Source of the DNA: Puccinia triticina
Lineage: Eukaryota; Basidiomycota; Pucciniomycetes; Pucciniales; Pucciniaceae
Assembly (NCBI RefSeq): GCF_026914185.1
Contig: NC_070572.1
Coordinates: 2,418,001 to 2,482,000, forward strand
Direction: 5' to 3'
DNA length: 64,000 bases
This document shows, piece by piece, positions 32,954-44,346 of this stretch (the stretch's first letter is position 1; each line of letters starts with the position of its first letter). The notes beneath the pieces were generated by a model. It was not told where the DNA came from. It saw only the letters and a list, made by a program, of their open reading frames with translations, and made no database searches. The position numbers were made by a program, and so were the translations under genes.

Positions 32954-34996
32954 TCATGCAGTAATCCTGCGCCGCTTGGCTTCTTGGCAGTTTTCAGCAG
33001 CCTTTGCTTTTTTTTCTTCCTTTTTCCGTGCATCCTCATTCTCATGTATTCTTTTCTGATTCTCCACGTGTTCTTTGTACAATTCATTGGCAGTAAAATT
33101 CTTGATGAAATTGAATAGACATTCAATCTGGCCGTCTATTACCTGGGTGCCTATAATCCTCTCAAGATTTTGATAGTTATCTATCTCTTCTAATTGCTTT
33201 GTAATGGCTGCCGCATGTTTGGTGATAAATAGATCAGCAGCTGAGAACCTTCCAGATTTTGGCCGTTTGGATTGATACAAATTGTTGAATGCGTCTATCA
33301 AATGTGATTCTAACGATTTCAATATTGTTTTATCTTCATTGTTCCTCACAGGGGATGGCACTCTGCGAGTGTATTTTTGCTTAAGTTTGTTTTGTAGTAA
33401 AGGAAAATTGAGTTGATCATTGACAGCATCATCCAAGTTGTTTTTGTTTGGTTTTTTGAGGTTGGAGATAAGCTTCTACCCATTTTCAATCAATCATTTT
33501 GAGTATCAACACTGAGAAAATTTGGTCTGGCGTTTGACTTCAGCATTATAAATTGGGTCGTTGATTGAGAGTGGGATCTATACCCCGCCCTACAAAACAG
33601 TATCAATCAACATCTAGAAAGGAATGTAACAGTTTAAGTGGATTGACTTACAGGTTTTCCACAGCAAAAGCTACCCAAAGGCAGCACAGGGTGACAGCCA
33701 GAGCATCCATACGATTGTTGTCTGTTTGTTCATAAGGAATAGTGAAAGCCAACACTTTATTCTTCCCATCTCTACAATTTCCTTTGACAAAAATGATTGC
33801 CAGGCCATCCTTCCTGTCCCTACCACATCTGTCCAGTGTGTATCAGATTTAAACCATCAGCCCCCCAAAAAGAAAAACAAATAGCAATAAGGCAGCAAAA
33901 CATTACCTTCCAATAATTTGCGCTACGTTGGCTGGATCCCCTCTCCCCATATGAATCACGCATTGCACCTGCTTTCAATTTTTTCCTAAGCCAAGAGCCA
34001 TTGTGGAAGAGATTAAGGGAAAGTCCTTGTTTGTAAAATCTTGCACAATAGCTAGCTTGTCCTTTTTGCCAATACAGGCGTGATAGCGCCTTGCAAATTT
34101 ATTTTGAGGGTCCAAGCTATATTCCCAATTCCCACTAGCCATGTCCAACACCTCCAATACCGTGAGTGTCCTTGATAGCGTACCACTGTAGATCAGTGTA
34201 GGAACAATATCCTCATCGGCAGTCTCTTCTTTTGAATTGTACACATTAAGAAGGTCTAAGTTAGAAGCCAACGAGAAAGTCATTTTTATTCAGATGATCT
34301 GAATTTCTGGACGGCTCAACTCTCCTCGAAAGAAGTCGATTGTGTTTTCTGTAAGTTTCAAACATTTCAACACACCTTCTATTGCCACAGGCCGGCACGC
34401 AAGTATGTTTTGAAACTCCAAGCTGAATTACACTGCGTCCCATAGCTTATTGTTCATAAAGATTTCAGGACTGAGGTACACAAAGTTGTACTTTCCCTCC
34501 TTGATCTCTTCCGCAACAGTCTTGTGAAAGGTGAGCTTGGCAAGATTGATTGCAGAGAATCTTCCACTTTTCTCCTTGACTTGATTATTGCCCAACGCAT
34601 CAAAAGGATTGAGCACCAATACGACACCGTTTCTCTTTTTTGGTAAAAGCTTACAATAGATTTCTGGTATCCTCAACTTGCCAAAACCGGTTCTGGCCAA
34701 TAGAAAAGTATCACATCCTCTCGCAAGATTAGCCACTGCGTCAATCTGGAGCGGCTTGGCCTCTACACCATCATAGAATTCTTTTGCCAGGTTGGCTATC
34801 TTGCTTTTCAATTTTGAATTGTTCATCTGAAGAAATTTCTTGCACACCGTCATTTCAGTTCTGGCTTTGCATTTTTTTTCTTAGGTTTGCATTTGCTGCT
34901 CTTCTGTCTTACGTTTCCTTTCACCTTAGCATTTGAGTTTGGTGGTTGGGGAGTCGGCTTTGTGCTTGAGGCTGCTTTTGTTTGTTTCTTCACCAT
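32954..34996 (-). pseudogene. RecQ-like ATP-dependent DNA helicase, decayed
   Basis: The start is the ATG at 34996 with a Lys-rich N-terminus (nuclear signal-like). A frameshift at about 34855 leads into LQIDAVANLARGCDTFLLAR and the Walker A loop ARTGFGK, then VLVLNPFDALGNNQV and YNFVYLSPEIFMNNK. About here (34415-34440) the segment with the DEAH box is deleted; the frame resumes at ACRPVAIEGVLKCLKL. The second domain reads TLIYSGTLSRTL, ALGLGKN(stop)KQVQCVIHM, GDPANVAQIIGR, an intron, then CGRDRKDGLAIIFVKGN (motif VI). The C-terminal tail (33436-32954) is Lys/Glu-rich. Loss of DEAH plus stops make it non-functional. It converges on the DUF6589-like gene with 18 bp between stops. Confidence 0.72.
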
Positions 34997-36312
34997 TTTC
35001 TAAAACTGTCCTTTGTAAGGAAGAATACTGAGGGACTCAATCATTGGCAAGGACTTGGCGCAATTTAATTCAAACTTGGATATCTGGAGAAAAATAAGTA
35101 CATACTGTGGATCCGTGCATGCAGGTCCAATCCACTGATCTGAAGGCTATTTCAAAACAGAGATTTAACTCAATTTTGCCATTTTGGACTTGTTGGGACA
35201 AGGCTCCCTTGAAAAACACGTAGAGGGTGTGATAAAGGCACTACAATTTTTTTTCTTCTTGTACATGATAGGCAAGAGGCTAGGCTCCATTTCCACCTAT
35301 TTTATTGCTGGTTAAGATGCTCAGGTGTAGGTGCTACAGGACGTTGAAGGCAAGAAACCACAAAATGTTGCGAAAATCCTGTTCTTGTCAGGCCACGACC
35401 CCGACTTGAGACGTAAGCCTCTCCTGCGGAGACGCTTCGCGCCTCCTCGGAGGGGCTTAGTTAAGCTTGAGAATCCAGATGGCAGGAGTTTACAATCACC
35501 CCAAATGATATGCGTCTGAGGTTTCCGGGGGCCGCGCAAATTTTTGGGGGGGGGGCGCGCGAGTTCTGCTGGAAAACCGCTGGGTGTGGCTGCGGAGAAA
35601 ACCACACCTGCTTGCGGGTGGTGTTATGCTAAATTCATCATTCAAACAAAGAATTTTTTGAAAAATATTGAACAAAGATTTTCACCCCAAAAAAGTTATG
35701 TTATCCAAAACCCCCCCAAACTCAAAAATAAAAAAATTACTTTACATCACGTTACTCAAAAAAAATGTTATTTTACCCAAATGGCTAATTTGGATAACTA
35801 AAAAAAGTTATGGTATCCAATTAGCCCTCTGTAAGGTACTGTAACGTAACAGCCCACCCTTGATAGGAGGATCCATTCTTCAAACAAAAGATAGGTTTAG
35901 ATTAACACCAGGAAAAATAAATTGTCACCAGAAATCAGGTGACATCAAGCAACAATGACTGTCACTTTGTTGCTGCTCTGGTGCTACCACAACTAGGCTA
36001 CAATGGCCCATTTGTTTCCTATAGGGCGCTGTGCAACTGGTGGGTAGCTCATTGGACTTAGGCTGATGTCACCTGTAGTCTAGTGACATTTTGTTTTGCC
36101 TGGTGATTGTTGTTTTGGATTGGGGGAGGCTGAGAAGCAATGTGAGGCTTTAGCTGGGAATATAGAGGAAAGCAGCAGGTAAAAAGCCACTCAAGAGTGC
36201 TTGCCCCCAGTGAAGAAGAAGGCCCAAGAAGATTCCAAACATGGAAATGAATTGAGAGATCTATCCAACCTTTAAAGACAGAAGTGTTGAGTGTGATTTC
36301 CCAAAATGGTAA
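34997..36312. other. Spacer with one hairpin repeat
   Basis: It contains the TAAGCCTCTCCTGCGGAG...CTCCTCGGAGGGGCTTAG hairpin at 35411-35470, related to the repeats near 28 kb. A run of G interrupts 35540-35552. AT-rich TTATGTTATCCAAAA / TTATGGTATCCAATT direct repeats lie at 35695-35822. No gene is supported. Confidence 0.4.
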
Positions 36313-36319
36313 TCAGTAT

Positions 36320-36801
36320 CAACACTGGGTCGCTACGCTACGCTACGCTATTTCAGCGCTACGCGTTAGCGTAGCGGCAAAAAGCGCCCGGCTATTTTGC
36401 ATAGCGTTAGCGCGCTGTTAGCGCCGCTACGCTACGCTAATTTTCAGCGGCGCTAACAGCGCGCCAATTATTTGTTAGCGTTAGCGCGCCGCTACAGTCG
36501 CTACGCTACGCTGCGCTGCGCTGCGCTACAGCGCTTTTAGCGGAAAAAAAGCCCTTTTTTCCCGCTAAAGGCGCTGTAGCGCAGCGTAGCGCGCGCTCTT
36601 TTGCGCCCTGCATGTTTAGCGTTAGCGCAATTGCGCGCATCTGCGCTAACGCTACGCTATCAGCTAAAATAGCTGCGCACCGCGTGCGCGTAGCGTTAGC
36701 GCATATGCGTGCAATTGCGCTAACACTACGCTAAAAAATAGCGCATTTGCGCTGCGCTACGCTACGCTAACCGCTATGGTTAGCGTAGCGACCCAGTGTT
36801 G
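36320..36801. mobile_element. Palindrome-cored element with GCTACGCTA repeats (7-bp TSD)
   Basis: The ends CAACACTGGGTCGCTACGCT and its complement are flanked by perfect 7-bp TCAGTAT (36313-36319, 36802-36808). The 480-bp interior is built almost only of GCTACGCTA, TAGCGTAGC, TTAGCG and CGCTAA words in both orientations, with CGCGC pieces. It has the same termini as the element at 28978 but a wholly different core word. Confidence 0.75.
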
Positions 36802-36808
36802 TCAGTAT

Positions 36809-38004
36809 CAGTATTTGATGTAGGTGAAATAAATTTTTGGGACCCTTTCAATCCCAGATAGTAGGCCATGAATGTCATATCCCCTTTAAAATTGTCTGAT
36901 TTGTATGAGAAGGAGAAGTTGTGCACCTGGTAAGCTCATGTGGAAGAGAACATACTCCTAGACCTTAGAATCACCTTTGGCATATCTCATCCATGACACC
37001 TCCTTCAACCAAACTTGTGGGAACTTCTGTGTTCCTCATGTGAATTTTACCCAAATACCCAAATCAGTTCACATCACTATTAGGCACACCTATCTAGTTT
37101 TTTTTGCCTTCTCCACTGAGCGCCTCCTGCTGGATACCACAACAGCACATGCTGGAAAGCTGTAGCGTAGCCGGTCCATCCGGATGCTCTCAGTGACCCG
37201 GAGACCCCGGGTATAAAGCCCCTCAATAGGGGGCTCCGGGGCTGTGATAGATGTGAATGCAGAGGTGTCACAAGGACTGCATCCGATGACAGGGTGATCT
37301 TACACAGCAGTGTCCCGACCCCAATGACCCAACATGTACAGCTTGACGGACAAATATCATCATTACCCAAGTTAAACATCAATATCTACGCCTTTAAACA
37401 AGCACGCGTCATCAAACCATCCGATCTAGCCCGACGAGGAGAGCCAACCGGACGAGATGCAGCAGCCTCAAATACTCGGGCCCTGTCGACAGACGAGACA
37501 GTTTCCCCCCCATCAGCGAACAACCCCAGAAGAATTATCCTATAGGCAACCTCCAAAATTTAATTCTGAGACTTATCGACTGATTCAGTACAGCTATCGT
37601 TATACCCCTGAAGCTTCCGCTTGAGTGATTATACTTCTTCCGCCGCTTCTCCTCGTCCTCGTCCTTCCTCGCTTGAGAACCTAGTTGTGAATAAGAACTG
37701 AAGCAACGACTCTCGGTTTCACAGATTCGATCATCGCCCGTTTGTGTTTATCGTTGCAAGTCCGAGCGGTTTTCTTTTCAGCAACGTGAGTACCCACATC
37801 GTGAATGTTTGCAAGTCTCGACATCATATAGATCGGCTCCTGCCTTCCATCATCCAACCGCTATCTTTATCCATCGAGCTCCTCGTAAACAAAAATATAC
37901 TCAATGCTCGTCGAGGATGATCAATATAAATGAATTAATAATGAAACGTTTATCTATACGTGTGGTCGTAAGATTCCAGAAAACCAATCACAGCCCTGAG
38001 CACA
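36809..38004. other. Intergenic, left edge of the gene island
   Basis: GC content rises from about 37150 onward (CCCGGAGACCCCGGGTATAAAG at 37198 folds weakly). No ORF here has convincing coding character. It may hold regulatory or untranslated sequence of the downstream genes. Confidence 0.3.
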
Positions 38005-38480
38005 TCTAGCTCGGCCGTCTGTTTATCCAAACAGTGGGACCGAGAAGTGATCTAGGCTGGTTAACTGTCGCAGGTCAATTCAGCGTTAAGTTTACTCCAA
38101 TCGTTTGATTACCCGCCATATTTCTTGCTACCAACATGGTAATGATCATAGCCAAGGCCCGGTGCGGCTGAGCCGACTGTTTATCTTATAACCGGCAGAC
38201 CAATCAGCTATCTGGATCGGCTGATCGTAGCAGCTGCCCAAAGCTGCACTAAGATTGCTCGACTCGTTTGATTTTCCCTGTTCCTCCTGCGACCAGCATG
38301 ACATTGACCATCAACTGAGATACCGACCGCAGTACACATTCGGCTCAGCCGTCTGTTTATCGAGACCGATGGGCCGGCTCCCGGTATCTGCTCAAAACAG
38401 CATTAAGATGACGTCAATCGTCTGATTTTTCACCATATCTCTCGCAACGAGCATGGCCTTGATCGTCAGCCAAAGTTATG
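38005..38480. repeat. Three diverged ~160-bp tandem repeats
   Basis: Three successive copies share CTCRGCCGNCTGTTTATC, then a variable GGxCGGCTxxxxGGTAxCTG part, then GCANTAAGAT, TCGTNTGATT and CCATATxTCTxGCAACxAGCATG followed by TGATCxTxxxCCAA. They start at about 38009, 38170 and 38342. Divergence is roughly a third of positions. They lie upstream of the PPR gene. Function unknown. Confidence 0.55.
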
Positions 38481-39034
38481 AAAATGCTGGGGTGAAGAAT
38501 GATGACAATCAGCCTCGATCAGCCTGGCTCTGCTCCGTGCCAATGCCGTGATTCTTGAATGAGCATGGATGAGGTGAGAATGCGATGGTGGTGTGTGCTG
38601 TGATCGGTGTATTCAATTTGCCGTTGGCTGGTATTCAATATGTTCCTATCCCACCCTTGCTTGGCCCCCGAGCTTCCGCTGACCCCCTCTGCCGCCCAGT
38701 TGACCACCGCAGGAGCTGAAGCGACTGCCTGGTGCTGCACATCCTAGGAGCAACGATACCAAGTGAGTACTTTTATCCTGTCCTGTCGGCATGTTTCCAT
38801 CGATGGCTGATACACTCTTCGACTCCAGAAAAGCCATCCCGGCCCGGGATCTCCTCGGTCGATTACTTCGGAACAAGACCTCCTCCTTATATGCATATTG
38901 GTATGTCCTGTTTCATGCGCTCGCTTGGTGAGACCAGCACTATGTAAACGATTGACTTGAATATCCTTCGCAAATCAAATTCAGTCTGTATAGATTCATA
39001 GCCCTTCGATTAATTCATACCGAACATTCTCATC

Positions 39035-42000
39035 ATGCTCTTACCTAAATTTGCTACCCACATCTCACCTTTCAAGCTTTCCCATTTTGCTAACCGAGGA
39101 CACCAGCACATACAATCAACCTTTCGGAACACCTTCAACTTCAATCTCAGTTCGACTGTCGGCCAGAACTCTCACAATCTCAGCAACTCCACCACTGCTA
39201 CCGGACTCGGCAGTTCCACCTCCGGATCGAGTGCCTCTGGCGGAGCCGGTGGAGCGAAATGGAACGCAGGTAGTCGCACCAATTGGAACCAACAGGTATG
39301 CATATGCAAAAGCAAACACACTACCTATCAGCATTTCTAAATGGATTCCCTCTTCCTGACCACCGTCCTTCCTGCTCCTATCAACAGGCTCACAGCCGTC
39401 TCCTCACACAGACTAACGCCACTTCTCAAGACGGTCTTGGCTCGAGGTGGACTGAGGATGATGAAGACCGTGATGAACTTCGCCCTAAGTACCTCAGCAC
39501 GATCGGCATCTACAACAAACGGAACCGCACCATCTCCTCAAGGTGGCAACACGAACAAAATGTGCTCAACTCAACTTCAAGCCTCGGATTGGAAGGTGTC
39601 AATCTACAGGTCACCTGTAAGACGGCATTTGTTGAACCGAACTCAGCCAACTCGACCGGAGATCCCTCGACCGAATCCCTCGATCAGATTCTCGCCTCAT
39701 CTCATGAACTCCGTTCCTATTCAAACTCGTCGACTCGTCCCTACCGCCCGCTCTTTATCAACCGGAAACCCAGTCGCAGACATTCCATTCATTGCATTCC
39801 TGCCTCCGGGTCAATCGTCACGGATTCAACGACTCATGCCCGCAGGTTTTCCACTGGAAATCTCGCCCTGTCTGAATCTACGTGGCTGAGCAATCCGACC
39901 GACAGTGCACGAGCAGCTCGGCGAGACCACTCAACTGTAGCCCCTCAGTCCCAGCCTGGGCTCGGCGAGAATGGGCCTCTGATGACCAACCCATCCCCTC
40001 GATCGGATAAGCTGGATCCAAACCAACCACAGTCATTCGATCAACAATGGCTTCAAAGGGCGACCCACACCATTCTGACAACCGATCAGAATTACCATTC
40101 GACCTTTTACCAACTTCGCAGGATGTTGGATTCTTACATCAGCTCAACCACCCAACCGAGTTCTGATGTGATCGATCTGCTGTTCTGGGGAATGGTCGCC
40201 AACAAACCGAACCAGGAGCCGATCGACAACCTGTTGAAATGCCACCACTTCCTCCTCCAGAATACTGCTTTCCAGCCGACCCCTCAGACCTACAGCATCT
40301 TACTCAGTGCTCTATGTAGACGGGATCTCAACAACGCGAAAGAGGTACTCTATCGCAGGACCCGACTGGCCCACCTCGCTGTCAACCAACAGCTAAACCA
40401 AAGCCTGCCCAATCTCTCCCTTGTTCCTGTTGACGCGTCTGAGGACAACAAGGTGAGCATTCATTTGGATGCTGAGCCCAACTACCTCTACGCCACCCGG
40501 CTATTCGACTCCCTCGATCGGGAAATCATCAAGCAGCTTCAACCGGCAACTCTAGAGAACCTGATTCAAGCTTCTGCAAACATCAATCTCTTTGACCCCG
40601 ATCGCTCTAAAGTCAACCCTGCCGCTCGACTCGAACTTGCAACCAAGGCATTCAAGATCTTGGAAGACCGCCAGGAACTGACCGCTGAATCGTATTCGAA
40701 TCTGATTGTCCTCTTGGGTTTCACAAACAAACTGCCACAGGCCACGGCTCTGTTTGAAAGCTACAAGCAATCTCGATCTGATCCCGATAGCCAGAGCTCG
40801 ACTCGGGTTCATCAGCATGCCCTCCAACCTCCATCTTCTTTGACTCGGGCGGCCCCTGATTCTTTAACTGTGCAGAGATGCCAAGCTGAGCCTGTGAGCG
40901 AAGATAGCGATTCGCGCGTATTACTGTCTCTGATGCGCGTCCACTTGGCTGCCGGAGATACATTTTCGGCTGTCACCTTGTTGGAAGAATCTTTGCGACC
41001 GACCGTCGATCCATTGTCGACTTTCAAGAGCAGCGCCGAGCACATCTTGGAAGTCATCCTCGGCTTTATCCGGTTGGGAGACTATTCCTCAGCCTCGACG
41101 TGGATCAAACGACTCTTCAGTAGTGATCCTGCCACTTACCATCTCAATGATCCCAACCGTCGCCGAGAGTTCATGGACCGAATCGTCAGTCAGGTCTGTG
41201 GGCCCACCCGTGGGTTTGAGGGGATCGGCGTGGCATACGATGCGGCGATGATCAGCATCGACCAGATCGACTTTCAGTTCGACAGTCGAGGCATGGCCGC
41301 TCTCATGGCCAGACTCCGGAACGTGTTGAATTCAGCTCTGGTCAACGCGCTCCATCAGTCAGCGTGTCTCAACTCATTGGCCCACCCGGACAACCCAGCG
41401 ATGATCGTGAGGATCCAAGACTCGCTGGAGAAAGCATGCTCGATCGTCTGCTATCTGATAACGAAACGCGCGGCCTTGTTGAAGGCTGACAACGAGAAAG
41501 TCGAGGCGATCTCGGACTTGCAGACCTACGGGATGATCGAGAACTTCGCCAATCGGGTGATCCAGAGCTGTGCTGCGGTCAAGAACCAATGGATCGGCAA
41601 CCGCTCCGAAGAGTTGATGGGCCTCGGTCGGTTCAGTGACGGCTTGCTGGTCCGGCTGATGTCACATTACTCAACGCTGCCAGACATACGGGATGTCCAG
41701 GCCGTCAGCTTGGAGCTCCGTCAGCAATCCTCGTATCTGACCGGCCTTCTGACGAGCTATCAGAGCCTTCTTCAACCAATCCCGGGATCCGACGATCACC
41801 CGACACTGCTCCAACACCAGTTCAAGTTCGGATTGCAAATCACCACGCCGATGATCCTCAACAACCTGTCTCTGACTCTTGCCTCGCAGTTCCACAAGTC
41901 CTACGCCTCAACTCCTGGCAATGATCTCCAGCTGACTTCGATCAATGATTGGGCTATATTATTGAGCATTGGTGCGATACTGGAGATCCAAGCGCGGGAG

Positions 42001-44138
42001 GGCAAGACTGCTGACAACAAGCAGAGCGTCCTTGAACCCTTGATGGCCCGGTTCGGGGCAGCGCTACGAAACCCGCATCTGCAAGTCGACCAGCTGGACC
42101 CGACCTTTGATCTCCAACTCCTGCTTCGAGTCATACACCATTACCGTCTCAAGACCACCCCCGCTGATCCTCGTCTTCAGGCTTTCTTCACTAAGCTTCA
42201 GCAAGACTTCCCCAGCTGGCAGTCCGAGTCCTCTGCCCGCTTCGAATATTATGCCAAACAGGCTGATACTCAATCGTCTAATCGGTTCGGAAAGCTACGG
42301 GAAGGCCAGACCCCCCTCGAAAGCTCTCCCGGCGGAGTCCCACCTGTGAGCCACAGTCAACCGCCCTCTCCCTGCCAGGCCGTGCCCAGCAGAGCTCCAG
42401 TAGCCTCCTCCCCACCAGCGACTGCTGAGTTCAGCCTACCGGCCGAGCGGCCGGCGTTCAAGACGTTCAACGAGCAGCTGAGCCAAGTCGCGCTGAGCAT
42501 GTTCTGTTCGAAGGACGAGCACGAGCTGAACCGGCTCCATCGGGCGGTGCAAGAGTCGACGAACGCGGGGCATTATCTGAGTGCGGATGCGTTGTCGGCG
42601 CTGATCGAGACGTTCGGCCGGCTGGGCCAGCTCGACCGGCTCCGAGAGATGTATGTCAACGCGCACATGGCCCTCGCGTCCCTCGATAGCACCACCAATG
42701 AGGCCCGTGCCCTCCGCTCTATCAGCTGGACTCGCGTCGAGGATCGGATGATCATCGGCCTCGCCTATTGCGGCTTGCTCGACGAAGTCGCGATTCACAA
42801 GAGCCGCCTGCTCGATAACGGTTACTCTCCCTCTGCTGACGCCTATGCTGCTATGATCCAACACGCTCAAGAAACTACTGATGACGCAAGCATGGCCCTC
42901 AATGTAAGTTTGCTTCTCATCTGTTCTTTTTTTCTTCTCAGACTAACGTGGTTTTGTTTTGACAGTATTTCGACGAAGCCAACCGGAACAAAGTGAGCCC
43001 GAACACGTTCCTGTGCAACACGATAATCTCGAAGCTGTCGAAGGCGCGCCGGTCGAAGGAAGCCTTGCAGGTGTTCGAGCTGATGAAGTCGTTGAACGTG
43101 ATGAGGAACTCGGTGACGTTCGGGGCGATCATCAATGCGGTGAGCAAGACGGGCGACGAGGCCAAGGCTGAGGAGCTCTTCCAGGAGATGCTCGTCTCGA
43201 AGAACTTCAAGCCCAGGATCCCGCCCTTCAATACGATGATCCAGCTGTTCACCCAGCACGCTAAACAGCCTAATCGGGAGAAAGTCTTGCATTACTATGG
43301 GTTGATGCAGAAGTATGAGTTGGCCCCGTCTGATCATAGTAAGTCGACCGGTCTTTTTTGTTTTTTTGAGGTTGGGGAGTGCATTATTGACTGACCGTTG
43401 ATTTGTTGTTGGACAGCGTACAATCTACTGATGCAGGCGTATGGGATGATCGAGCCCTGTGAGCCGGCAGCTATGGAGAGGGTGTTCCGGCAAGCGTGTG
43501 CGGACCGGAAGGTGTCGATCACGGGTGCACATTGGTCGACGTTCCTGAATGTGAAGGGATGTGTGGAGAAGGACCTGGAGGGAGCGATGGCGCTTTTTGA
43601 GCGGATCAGCCGGGACCCGAGTGGGCAGCCGCGCTACCATCGCCGGGGCGGCGCGGTTGAGAATGTTGTCCGGCTGCCGGACGCGGTGTGTTACGAGGCG
43701 CTCTTCAACGTCTTCCTCGCCTTCAAGCGGGCCGACCTGGTGCCTGCTTACATGGCCCGGATGAAGCGGGACGGGGTGCACATGACGGCGTATGTGGTCA
43801 ACACGCTCATGAAGGTCTATGCGGCCTCGAACGAGCTCGAGACTGCGAGGAGGCTCTTCGAGAGCCTCGTCGACCCGCCCCCGGGCCAGCCTGCGCTCTT
43901 CAACCATCCCCAAAACTCCCCCAAGCCTACGGCCCCCTCCCATCTCCTGCCTGTCAACGGCTCGGTGGGCTCGGTGGACGACCCCGTCTACCGCGAACCC
44001 TCCTGCTACGAAACTATGATCCGCATCGAGTTCGGCGCTGGCAACCTCGACCGCGTCCAGTCCCTCCTCGAGAGACTCGACCATCGCAACTACCCCGCGG
44101 CTATCGTCTCCAGGATCAAGAAAATCGTCTCTTCTTAA
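39035..44138 (+). CDS. Large mitochondrial PPR protein (about 1623 aa)
   Basis: Four exons: 39035-39295, 39388-42903, 42966-43338 and 43417-44138, with GTATGC, GTAAGT and GTAAGT donors and CAACAG, GACAG and GGACAG acceptors. Phases agree and total 1624 codons including the stop. The N-terminus (MLLPKFATHISPFKLSHFANRG) split by length is basic and free of acidic residues, as for a mitochondrial presequence. A low-complexity Ser/Thr/Gly region follows. Pentatricopeptide repeats are clear from about residue 1270: NTFLCNTIISKLSKARRS, NSVTFGAIINAVSKTGDEA, FNTMIQLFTQ, YNLLMQAYGM and AYVVNTLMKVYAASNELETA. Helical hairpins occur earlier (residues 280-600). PPR proteins bind organellar RNA for processing or translation; the specific target is unknown. 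The gene looks intact. Confidence 0.88.
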
Positions 44139-44346
44139 TCTTCTTGGGCTTCTGTTAATTGTTTTTAGAGAGACATGTGATACACGATTGATTTTTGATT
44201 TTTTTGATGATATCCCCACTCTGCATCCTTATAATGAAAATGTAATTTTGTGTTAGCTTGCGCAGTGCTATGTGTGTTTGTGTTTGTGAGGATGAGGCTG
44301 CACGAGTCCAGCCCCGAACTACTTTTATTCTGAAGTTGTTCTTGGG

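Noticed and set aside
36320..36801. Simple microsatellite or assembly artefact
   Set aside because: It has precise CAACACTGGGT ends and a perfect 7-bp target duplication and shares its termini with a second element, so it is a mobile element.
38641..39046. A small spliced gene just upstream of the PPR gene (QELKRLPGAAHPRSN, then KKAIPARDLLGRLLRNK)
   Set aside because: Two plausible introns exist (38763-38827 and about 38900-38985), but no start codon joins in phase and the frame would overlap the PPR start, so it is not listed as a gene.
43425..44219. 264-codon minus-strand frame in the PPR gene
   Set aside because: It is the antisense shadow of PPR exon 4, which has correct splice phases and clear PPR motifs.
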